Origin: Deltaproteobacteria bacterium
GTDB taxonomy: Bacteria > Desulfobacterota > Binatia > UBA9968
Direction of reading: 5' to 3'
Length of the DNA: 6,386 nucleotides
NCBI GenBank assembly: GCA_005879435.1
Contig: VBKX01000627.1
Span: 1-6,386, forward strand
Every line of letters starts with the position of its first letter. Positions within the stretch are counted from its first letter, which is position 1. The position numbers and the translations under genes are program-made. Under the pieces are notes generated by a model. The model was not told where the DNA came from, made no database searches, and saw only the letters and a program-made list of their open reading frames with translations. Positions 1 through 5,242 of this stretch are shown here, piece by piece.

Positions 1-1
1 A

Positions 2-424
2 CAATTTCCGCGCGTGCGCCATATCGCCTACAACGCGCTCGACCCGGAAACCATGCTGCTCTTTTACACGCAGGTTTTCGGTTTGCGCGAAATCCCTTCG
101 AGCTACCTGCGCCGCCAGCAAGGACGCGGCAACCGCTTCTGCGCCGATGGCAAAACCAATCTCGCCATTCATCCCTTTTACAACCGCATCGAAGGCCACG
201 AGGCGAAGTTCGGCATCAACCACATCGGCTTTCTGACCAACGAAATGCAGGCGACCATGGCTGAGCTCAGCAGCGTCTTAAATATTGCGCCGCGCCCTTC
301 GACCCGCCCTTATGCCGAAGTTCGCTCCCGCGACGTCGAAGGCAACGCGCTCGATCTCTCGCAAACCAAAGGCTGGGAGGTCGACGTGGATAAATGGGAA
401 ACCGCGGGAGAAAGAATGGCGTGA
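2..424 (+). CDS. VOC superfamily protein (glyoxalase/dioxygenase fold), 5' end cut by window edge
   Basis: The frame is open to the left edge of the window. The first possible internal start is a GTG at 14, but the reading 'FPRVRHIAYN' suggests that only a few residues are missing, or that this is the second half of a two-domain protein. Counting from the GTG at 14, the pattern RHIAYNALDPE..FY..VFGL (residues 2-24), NHIGF (69-73) and SRDVEGNALDLSQ (105-117) follows the beta-alpha-beta-beta-beta layout of vicinal-oxygen-chelate domains. Likely metal-ligand positions are H3, H70 and D114; the last is Glu in many relatives. The family includes glyoxalases, extradiol dioxygenases and resistance proteins, so the substrate cannot be read from the sequence. 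Its TGA overlaps the ATG of the following solute-binding protein gene, so the two are probably translationally coupled. No signal peptide is visible, and a cytoplasmic protein is expected. Confidence 0.85.
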   Translation, partial: QFPRVRHIAYNALDPETMLLFYTQVFGLREIPSSYLRRQQGRGNRFCADGKTNLAIHPFYNRIEGHEAKFGINHIGFLTNEMQATMAELSSVLNIAPRPSTRPYAEVRSRDVEGNALDLSQTKGWEVDVDKWETAGERMA

Positions 425-459
425 TGGAATATTGGAGTAGCAGAGTAATAGGCAAGAAC
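413..459 (+). repeat. Possible fragment of a TGGAGTATTGGAGT-type low-complexity repeat at a gene start
   Basis: The stretch across the VOC stop and the start of the next gene is built of TGG/GAGTA-like units with roughly 9-base spacing (ATGGAATAT, TGGAGTAGC, AGAGTAATA). In the downstream gene it reads as GVMEYWSSRVIG. From memory, similar low-complexity peptides containing 'EYWS' occur in spurious N-termini in some environmental bacterial genomes, where they stem from short dispersed repeats. This is a tentative recognition. No second copy is present in this window. Confidence 0.25.
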
Positions 460-1467
460 AAAACCGCCGGCCGGGTGCTCGTTACAAGTTTGTATTTGAT
501 CATCGTATTGCTTCTTCCACCGGTTGGTGTCCGCGCTGCGGTGTTGGAGAAGCTCACTATCGGATGGAGCGCCATCGCGGGATCGCAAGCGCCTTTCTGG
601 ATCACCAAGGAAGCTGGCCTGTTCGAGAAAAATGGCCTCGACGTGACGATGATTTACGTCGATGGCGGCTCCAAGGCGACACAAGCTTTGATGTCGGGCG
701 ACGTGCCGATCGCGCAGGTGGGCGGCAATGCGCCCGTGGTGGCGCGGTTACGCGGCGCCGATGTTACGCTCATCGCTGGGTTGCTCAACGTTCTCGCTTA
801 CAGCATGATCGTTTCCCCGGAGATCAAGAAACCAGAAGATTTAAGAGGCAAGAAGCTTTCTGTCAGTCGCTTCGGCTCCAACTCCGACTACGCCACGCGC
901 AAGATCCTGCTGAAATGGGGCCTCAAACCCGATGTCGACGTCGCGGTGCTGCAGATTCCCGGGGGACAGCCCGCGAGGATGGCGGCGATTCAGTCCAAAG
1001 TGATTCACGGCATGGTTGCACAGCCGCCGGTGACGAGTCTCGCGCGCAAGTTCAATCTCAACATTATCGCCGAGCCGGAGGATTTCGGCGGCGCCTACCC
1101 TACCACACCGGTCGCCTCGCGTGTGTCGTATATCCGCGACAAGCGCGATACAGTCCGAAAGTTTACACGGGCGCTTCTTGAAGGCATTCACCTCTACAAA
1201 ACAAACAAAGAGTTCAGCAAAAAAGTGATCTCAAAATACGTCAAGACCAACGACAACGACGCGCTGGAAGACAGCTATCAATACTTTTCCCGCCTGGTGC
1301 CCCAGAAACCGTACCCTTCACTCGACGCCGTCAAAGAAGCTCTCGCCGAACTCGGCGAAAAAGACCCCAAGGTCCGATCGACCAAGCCAGAAGACTTCGT
1401 TGATGTAAGCATCGTAAAAGAATTCGACGATAATGGGTTCATTGATGGGCTGTACAAGAAGCGGTAG
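424..1467 (+). CDS. ABC-transporter substrate-binding protein, NMT1/SsuA/TauA-like, exported
   Basis: Encodes 347 residues from the ATG at 424. The N-terminus has basic residues (K11, K13, R17), a hydrophobic core at about 18-36 and a plausible cleavage after VRA (residue 38), so it is a Sec-type periplasmic protein. The mature part opens with LTIGWSAIAGSQAPFWITKEAGLFEKNGLDV, and motifs such as GG..A..AL.SGDV.IAQVGG and LRGKKLSVSRFGS are typical of the NMT1 family. This family binds small organic solutes (sulfonates, thiamine precursors, aromatic acids); the ligand here is unknown. Start choice: ATG 424 overlaps the upstream TGA (TGATG) with GGGAG 13 bases ahead. In-frame alternatives are ATG 394, GTG 421 and GTG 475; the last would lose the basic n-region. 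No permease or ATPase gene is nearby. It is a paralogue of the next gene, with clear but low similarity. Confidence 0.9.
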   Translation: MEYWSSRVIGKNKTAGRVLVTSLYLIIVLLLPPVGVRAAVLEKLTIGWSAIAGSQAPFWITKEAGLFEKNGLDVTMIYVDGGSKATQALMSGDVPIAQVGGNAPVVARLRGADVTLIAGLLNVLAYSMIVSPEIKKPEDLRGKKLSVSRFGSNSDYATRKILLKWGLKPDVDVAVLQIPGGQPARMAAIQSKVIHGMVAQPPVTSLARKFNLNIIAEPEDFGGAYPTTPVASRVSYIRDKRDTVRKFTRALLEGIHLYKTNKEFSKKVISKYVKTNDNDALEDSYQYFSRLVPQKPYPSLDAVKEALAELGEKDPKVRSTKPEDFVDVSIVKEFDDNGFIDGLYKKR

Positions 1468-1529
1468 CCAAGCCGTTGAAATCTGTCCCAAGCCAGGTAT
1501 TGTGCGCCCGGGTTCCAAGCTACCTTCCA

Positions 1530-1544
1530 CCGGCAGCTTGCCGG
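1530..1544. other. Small stem-loop in the spacer between the two solute-binding genes
   Basis: CCGGC (1530-1534) pairs with GCCGG (1540-1544) around an AGCTT loop. It lies in the 140-base spacer between the two binding-protein genes. No T-tract follows, so it is not a convincing terminator. It could be an mRNA-processing or stability element, or part of a repeat. No promoter is recognisable in this spacer. Confidence 0.25.
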
Positions 1545-1595
1545 CTAGAGCATAACGATATAAGCGGAGACGCTCGGCCCCTGCCGGGCTCGTTC

Positions 1596-1601
1596 GAGGA
1601 G
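1596..1601 (+). promoter_or_regulatory. Shine-Dalgarno site GAGGAG deciding the start of the second solute-binding protein
   Basis: GAGGAG lies six bases before the ATG at 1608. It supports that start over the in-frame TTG at 1476, whose extra 44 residues look non-coding and would precede the signal peptide. Confidence 0.75.
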
Positions 1602-1607
1602 CGATCT

Positions 1608-2597
1608 ATGAACACAAAATCACGCCGGCTCATTTTCACGTTCGCGCTCTTATCTCTATCGCTCACGCACTTTGCCGACGGGGCACCGGTCAACATAAAA
1701 GTGGGATACCCACAGCTCAGTGGAGGTTCGATGCCGCTCTGGGTCATCACCGACAGCAAACTCGACCAACGATACGGCGTCGACGTCAAAACGGTTTACA
1801 TCGCTGGAGGCGCCACTCTTACCCATTCGCTCGTCGCCGGCGATCTCGATATCGCACTGACAGGCGGAGCTGTGGTGGGGGCGGTTCTCAGTGGAGCCGA
1901 CCTCGTCTATGTCGGGATCGGGCTTTCAACCTATGGCTTTACTGTCTACGCCAGACCGGAGATCAAAGACGTCAATGGCCTACGCGGCAAGGTTTTTGGA
2001 GTCATCACCAGAGGCGCATCCTCCGACCACGCGGCCATCGCGCTCTTTAACCGCTATGGGATGAAGGCCGGGCAAGACGTGAAGTTTCTCTATTTCGCGC
2101 GTCAAGGAGATCTATTAGCCGCGTTGGACAAAGGGATCGTGGTGGCCGGAGTGTTTTCATCACCGACAACCGTGATGGCTAAGCGTCTCGGCTACAAAGA
2201 AATGGTGAACATAGCGTCCTTCAAACTGCCTTATCCGCACAACGCTATCGCCACCCGCAAGTCTCTTGTCCGACAGAATCCAGAACTGATCAAAGGTTTT
2301 CTAAAGGCGTACCTCGCCGCGATAAAAATTATCCATGAAGAGCCCGAGGTAGCGAAAAAGGCTCTTGCCCGTTTTCTCGGCACTAAAGATCCTGAAATGA
2401 TCGAGGACTCGTACAGCAGCCTCGCCCCGCTATTTCTGAAGGTTCCTTACATGCCCGAGGACGCAATCCGCACGGTCATCTCGCTTTCGGATCATCCCAA
2501 GGCGCCTCAGGCTGACCCCAAGGATTTCTTCGACAACCATTTGCTCAAGGAGTTGGAAGATAGCGGCTTCGTCAAGGAACTCTATAGTCGGCGATAG
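1608..2597 (+). CDS. ABC-transporter substrate-binding protein, NMT1-like, second tandem paralogue
   Basis: Encodes 329 residues. The N-terminus MNTKSRRLIFTFALLSLSLTHFADG is a signal peptide: K4, R6 and R7, a hydrophobic core at about 8-20, and cleavage near residues 23-26. The mature part VNIKVGYPQLSGGSMPLWV, then VYIAGG.TLTHSLVAGDLDIALTGG, PEIKDVNGLRGKVFGV and a C-terminal KELEDSGFVKELYSRR, aligns through its length with the upstream gene, although identity looks low. The protein is therefore a periplasmic solute-binding protein of the same family, probably with a different ligand. It follows the first gene by 140 bases on the same strand and may belong to the same transcript. As in the first gene, no membrane or ATPase partner is encoded here, so it would have to work with a transporter encoded elsewhere. 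Its length is normal for the family. Confidence 0.9.
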   Translation: MNTKSRRLIFTFALLSLSLTHFADGAPVNIKVGYPQLSGGSMPLWVITDSKLDQRYGVDVKTVYIAGGATLTHSLVAGDLDIALTGGAVVGAVLSGADLVYVGIGLSTYGFTVYARPEIKDVNGLRGKVFGVITRGASSDHAAIALFNRYGMKAGQDVKFLYFARQGDLLAALDKGIVVAGVFSSPTTVMAKRLGYKEMVNIASFKLPYPHNAIATRKSLVRQNPELIKGFLKAYLAAIKIIHEEPEVAKKALARFLGTKDPEMIEDSYSSLAPLFLKVPYMPEDAIRTVISLSDHPKAPQADPKDFFDNHLLKELEDSGFVKELYSRR

Positions 2598-2741
2598 CGT
2601 TATCCGTGTACGGATCCATCTGCCAAAGAAACCTTCGCTGAACTCGGCGAAAAAACCAAGTTCCGAGCGGCAAAACCCGAAAACATGATCAAAGAATTTG
2701 CTGAAAGGGGCTTCATCGACAAGCAGTACAAGAAACGCTAA
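2598..2741 (+). pseudogene. C-terminal remnant of a third NMT1-like solute-binding protein
   Basis: Immediately after the TAG of the preceding gene, and in the same frame, 47 codons are open up to a TAA at 2739-2741. They end in KPENMIKEFAERGFIDKQYKKR. The first solute-binding protein ends in KPEDFVDVSIVKEFDDNGFIDGLYKKR, and both carry the segment AELGEK before this. At DNA level, 15 identical bases (GAACTCGGCGAAAAA) occur at 1348-1362 and 2640-2654. The piece has no signal peptide, no ligand-binding lobes and no usable start at its beginning; the internal ATG at codon 30 would give only 18 residues. I read it as the tail left after deletion of a tandem paralogue. Translation by readthrough of the TAG is possible in principle, since the frame is continuous, but the preceding protein already has a normal family C-terminus. 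Confidence 0.75.
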
Positions 2742-3180
2742 GCAGTAATTATGAAGTCCGCGTCAGATAGTTACAGCGCCTCTAAGTTTGCGGATTTTGT
2801 TCAACCATAGAGAGGCAGAGCTCAACGGGAATTTTTTCGAACTTCTCACCTCCGCTGTAAGATGCCCAGATCCGTCTACCAAAATAGTTAAGATCTGGAT
2901 CTCAGACCTCTACCCTGACGAGCCATATCTTATCTAACGCATAGGTGGTATAGTGCTTGCACACTGAAGATCGTAGTTACTTTCTCCTGTTCACCTCAGT
3001 ATCCGACACGCTTTCCGATGCCGCGTAAGCATTTGACGACGAGTTCCAGGCACCGGTTGTCGTTTGGTTGTCGTTTAGTGGACATGAAACATCCGATAGG
3101 ACGGATTTTAGTCTGGAATCGGGATTTACTACTGGAAGCGCCGAGTTGAAAAGATTCACTTGACCTAAAATCCAACAGAA
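2742..3180. other. Spacer of about 440 bases without a recognisable gene
   Basis: This stretch looks more A+T-rich than the flanking genes. It holds only short open frames, for example a 19-codon one from ATG 2751 and a 60-codon one on the minus strand at 2977-3159; neither resembles a known protein. The arms GCCTCT (from about 2778) and AGAGGC could pair, but only across a loop of about 27 bases. Sigma-70-like hexamers can be found (TATAGT near 2950, TAAAAT near 3166), but none has a good partner at 16-18 bases. The promoter of the downstream CarD-like gene must lie here or nearby, but I cannot place it. Confidence 0.5.
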
Positions 3181-3181
3181 A

Positions 3182-3186
3182 TGGAG
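3182..3186 (+). promoter_or_regulatory. Shine-Dalgarno site TGGAG favouring the ATG at 3193
   Basis: TGGAG is six bases ahead of the ATG at 3193. The alternative in-frame ATG at 3181 overlaps this site and has no purine-rich site of its own upstream. This favours the shorter protein, which begins MTLTVGDKVVYP as CarD-like proteins typically do. Confidence 0.55.
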
Positions 3187-3192
3187 ATTCGA

Positions 3193-3711
3193 ATGACTCT
3201 GACGGTTGGCGATAAAGTTGTTTATCCGGGTCGCGGCCCCTGTCTTATTGGTGCGGTCGTTCAGAAAATGGTTTGCGGGAGGTCGGCGAGCTACTACCGA
3301 TTAGCGCTTTTGGACGATAGCAGGGCCGAGTTGTTTGTGCCGGTCGATAAGTCCGACGATCTACACATGCGGGCATTGCTAACCCGCTCAGAGATTCCTA
3401 AGCTGTTACGCCATCTCAAGGCCCGGGTCGCAGTAACTAAAGTTCCCGGAACAGCCAAGAACTGGCGCCAGCGCGAGCTGGACAATTTGAAATTATTCAG
3501 CTCGGGATCCATATTCGAACTGGCCCACATGGTCGAGTCACTGACGCAGTTAAGCAGCACCAAGACCCTGGCAGCGCACGAGCGGGAGACATTATATCGC
3601 GCGAGAAAGCTGCTGATATGCGAGATCTCGGAAGTGATGGGCGAAAGCAAACCAGCCGCAGAGGCACGAATTGACAGCGCGCTCGAACCGGCTGAAAACA
3701 AGTTGAACTAG
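3193..3711 (+). CDS. CarD/CdnL-like RNA-polymerase-binding transcription regulator
   Basis: Encodes 172 residues (four more if the ATG at 3181 is used). Residues 1-60 (VGDKVVYPGRGPCLIGAV... YYRLALLDDSRAELFVPVDK) match the RNA-polymerase-interacting domain shared by CarD, CdnL and TRCF. Residues 65-150 match the helical DNA-binding part, including NWRQRELDNLKLFSSGSIFE. Its W91 sits where the conserved Trp of mycobacterial CarD wedges into the -10 minor groove. Known family members bind the polymerase beta subunit and change the stability of open promoter complexes, often at rRNA promoters. The segment usually written YPxHGxG is YPGRGPC here, so this looks like a divergent copy. There is no adjacent partner gene; spacers of about 450 and 270 bases flank it, suggesting its own transcript. 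The length is near that of mycobacterial CarD (162 residues). A soluble cytoplasmic protein is expected. Confidence 0.88.
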   Translation: MTLTVGDKVVYPGRGPCLIGAVVQKMVCGRSASYYRLALLDDSRAELFVPVDKSDDLHMRALLTRSEIPKLLRHLKARVAVTKVPGTAKNWRQRELDNLKLFSSGSIFELAHMVESLTQLSSTKTLAAHERETLYRARKLLICEISEVMGESKPAAEARIDSALEPAENKLN

Positions 3712-3744
3712 TAGGCTGCGACGCGGAAAGGACATCAAGTATTC

Positions 3745-3775
3745 ATGGTTCCCTTCGACTTCGCTCAGGGCAGGC
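3745..3775. repeat. Dispersed repeat fragment (CCTGAGCGAAGTCGAAGGG-type, 'ALSEVEG')
   Basis: The core CCCTTCGACTTCGCTCAGGG at 3751-3770, with CATGGTT before it and CAGGC after it, matches from memory a short imperfect palindrome. That element is scattered in many copies through genomes of environmental bacteria (Deltaproteobacteria, Chloroflexi and others). Read on the minus strand it gives the peptide PALSEVEGN, often seen in spurious protein predictions. It lies 40 bases after the CarD-like gene. Its ends CCCT/AGGG are complementary. Only one copy is in the window. Confidence 0.6.
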
Positions 3776-3828
3776 GGCCTCGCCACAAACGGTGTTTACT
3801 TAATCCGTTCGCCTGAAACGGCTCGGCT

Positions 3829-3880
3829 CAACAACAGAAAACCGACCCTACTGTCGATCGAAGCATTGTTGTTTTTCTTT
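3829..3880 (+). terminator. Possible terminator downstream of the CarD-like gene
   Basis: CAACAA (3829-3834) can pair with TTGTTG (3866-3871), which is followed at once by TTTTTCTTTT. The stem is weak (6 bp, A+T-rich) and the loop is about 31 bases, so this is only a candidate. The T-rich run is its strongest part. Confidence 0.25.
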
Positions 3881-3956
3881 TCCTGACGGAATTACCCAGC
3901 AACGAGTGTGTGTAACTAACAAAGGTGGCCCTTAATACAACTAGACCGTGCGATAC

Positions 3957-3972
3957 GAGAGGCAGACCTCTC
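3957..3972 (+). promoter_or_regulatory. Perfect 6-bp hairpin just ahead of the small Cys-rich gene
   Basis: GAGAGG (3957-3962), a CAGA tetraloop and CCTCTC (3967-3972) form a compact perfect hairpin ending nine bases before the ATG at 3982. The left arm contains the only Shine-Dalgarno-like purine run nearby, so the fold would hide it. A role in translation control is inferred. If translation starts at the GTG at 3925, the hairpin lies inside the coding region. Confidence 0.35.
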
Positions 3973-3981
3973 TATACTGCA

Positions 3982-4233
3982 ATGAATTCACAAACCCTGT
4001 ACGGGGTCCTCGTTTCTTGTAACAAATGTGGGGGAGTCCATGAGATGGGGATTTCCGTTTTGTTGGAAGATGGCCCCGTCGATAAACAAAGCATAGGCGC
4101 CCTGTACAAAGGGAAAACCCTTCCGAAACACCTCGCAGACCTTGCCAACAATAGCGTCTCGTGCCCCAAGACGGGCAGACAATCCACTCAGAAAAACACC
4201 CAGCAAATCTTTTTAGTTCCGCCTAAAAGCTAG
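3982..4233 (+). CDS. Small protein of unknown function with zinc-ribbon-like Cys/His pattern
   Basis: Encodes 83 residues from ATG 3982. The frame is open further up to a GTG at 3925, but those 19 extra codons look non-coding. I do not recognise the family. The visible pattern is SCNKCGGVHEMG at residues 12-23 (C13, C16, H20) and SCPKTGR at 60-66 (C61), followed by QIFLVPP near the end. A CxxC knuckle plus one further Cys and a His could bind a metal such as zinc; this is inferred. There is no signal peptide and no membrane segment. The middle (LLEDGPVDKQSIGALYKGKTLPKHL) looks like a folded domain rather than random translation, which supports a real gene. The clear hairpin ahead of it is listed separately. 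It is isolated, with spacers on both sides. No good Shine-Dalgarno site is seen at the ATG, so the exact start is uncertain. Confidence 0.6.
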   Translation: MNSQTLYGVLVSCNKCGGVHEMGISVLLEDGPVDKQSIGALYKGKTLPKHLADLANNSVSCPKTGRQSTQKNTQQIFLVPPKS

Positions 4234-4490
4234 TCCCCGCCAAACTTCGGACGGTGTAAGAGCGATTTAAATTTCGCATTTCAAAACTTCACAAGCCATC
4301 AAAGGGAACCTGTTGGCTCGAATCTGAAAGAACTCCCGACACCTTCAACCGTTTTTTTAGTGATTCAAACCCAGCCCATCAGCGTGTTCACCCGACCGCG
4401 CAAAATGACCATGAGGCTTGCTGACCTAGTTACTGATACGCAAACTCCGATGGGTAGACCGCGAGTATTTACCTTGTTAAAGTGGGCGGC

Positions 4491-5006
4491 ATGGCACACG
4501 CGGTACAGGTGTCGAATGGTTTCTCCTTGTTGCTTCTCAAATTCGTTGCCAACGGTTTTTCCGAGAAGAGTCCGTGTCTATTAGCGATCTGTTTAGGCCT
4601 GCTGTTTTCTCAGGGCTGCACAATGCTTCAACGTCCGTCGGATATTGCCGCGCCGATCGAAACACCCGCCCAACCCACGACTAAAAACACTCCCGCCACA
4701 CCAGCGAAATTGCCACAAACCGGGCAAGCTTCGTGGTATGGAGCGCAACATCAAGGGAAACAGACGGCCAGCGGAACAATTTATGATCAAGCCGGGCTTA
4801 CAGCCGCACACCCAAGCCTACCCTTCGGTAGCAGGGTAAAGGTTACTAATCTTGCCAACGGAAAGTCAGTGGAAGTAGAGATTACCGATCGCGGACCCTT
4901 TGCAGAAAATCGTATCATCGATCTATCGCAGGCGGCGGCAAAAGCACTGGACATGATAGATTCCGGCACGGCCACTGTCCGACTCGAACTACCATCGGGG
5001 CAATAG
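4491..5006 (+). CDS. RlpA-like lipoprotein with double-psi beta-barrel domain
   Basis: Encodes 171 residues from ATG 4491; GTG 4482 in frame would add three. A hydrophobic stretch (PCLLAICLGLLFSQGC) ends in a lipobox-like LFSQGC with C43 as the probable lipidated residue. The leader is longer than usual for a lipoprotein, so the true start may be further downstream. A Pro/Thr-rich linker follows (about 54-76). From residue 78 come GQASWYG, TASG..YD, LTAAHPSLPFGSRVKVTNL and VEITDRGPF..NRIIDLS, the hallmark motifs of RlpA double-psi beta-barrel domains. Some RlpA proteins are lytic transglycosylases that cut peptidoglycan strands lacking stem peptides. H107 and D133 lie at positions conserved in active members. 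The residue after TASG, often Glu in relatives, is T96 here. The protein ends directly after the barrel with no SPOR domain, so septal targeting by SPOR is not expected. It should sit on the inner face of the outer membrane. Confidence 0.85.
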   Translation: MAHAVQVSNGFSLLLLKFVANGFSEKSPCLLAICLGLLFSQGCTMLQRPSDIAAPIETPAQPTTKNTPATPAKLPQTGQASWYGAQHQGKQTASGTIYDQAGLTAAHPSLPFGSRVKVTNLANGKSVEVEITDRGPFAENRIIDLSQAAAKALDMIDSGTATVRLELPSGQ

Positions 5007-5010
5007 GAAT

Positions 5011-5022
5011 CCGCACGTGCGG
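5011..5022. promoter_or_regulatory. Perfect 12-bp palindrome CCGCACGTGCGG
   Basis: A perfect dyad with a CACGTG core lies four bases after the stop codon of the RlpA-like gene. There is no T-tract, so it does not look like a simple terminator. It could be a protein-binding site or chance in G+C-rich DNA. Confidence 0.3.
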
Positions 5023-5084
5023 TCGACGGCGGTCAGTCGCAAATCACTACGGCAGAGACGGACTCAGCGCTGCTGGTGCATGCC

Positions 5085-5130
5085 CCGCAACTTTCCGTTG
5101 CTACCGCGGTAGAAAGCTGCGGTTGATTTT
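5085..5130 (+). terminator. Candidate terminator after the RlpA-like gene, with a nested 12-bp palindrome
   Basis: CCGCAACTTTC (5085-5095) and GAAAGCTGCGG (5112-5122) pair at 10 of 11 positions, the mismatch being A5090/C5117. The next bases are TTGATTTT. The 16-base loop region contains most of a second perfect dyad, CTACCGCGGTAG (5101-5112), so the strand could adopt alternative folds. A smaller fold, GCAAC(5087-5091)/GTTGC(5097-5101), is also possible. The stem is strong but the loop is large and the T-run interrupted, so terminator function is plausible, not certain. Confidence 0.4.
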
Positions 5131-5242
5131 GCCTATCACTGAGGCGAAGAAGTGAATTTGAGAAGTGGCTTTTCACCCCTCTGAATTTGTATCAGAAATC
5201 GGTATTGTGTCTCCCGAATCCGCCCCTAGATAAACGTGTCAC

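Noticed and set aside
267..684. Two long minus-strand open frames over the VOC/binding-protein junction
   Set aside because: They lie opposite two well-supported genes, have no recognisable motifs, and read as low-complexity translation.
2613..2883. Similar 15-mers GATCCATCTGCCAAA (2613) and GATCCGTCTACCAAA (2869), hinting at a second copy of the relic
   Set aside because: 13 of 15 matches, but the similarity stops at once on both sides and the frames do not continue into family-like sequence; chance is as likely.
3294..3701. 135-codon minus-strand open frame opposite the CarD-like gene
   Set aside because: Ser/Arg-rich shadow of a gene whose + strand product matches a known family through its whole length.
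3973..3978. TATACT as a -10 box for the Cys-rich gene
   Set aside because: It lies only three bases before the ATG, so transcription would begin inside or after the start codon, and no -35 partner is seen.
4352..4358. T7 run as a terminator of the Cys-rich gene
   Set aside because: No stable stem can be formed from the bases immediately before it.
4360..4584. 74-codon + strand open frame overlapping the start of the RlpA-like gene
   Set aside because: Arg-rich with no domain; its 3' part is a different frame of the RlpA-like leader region.
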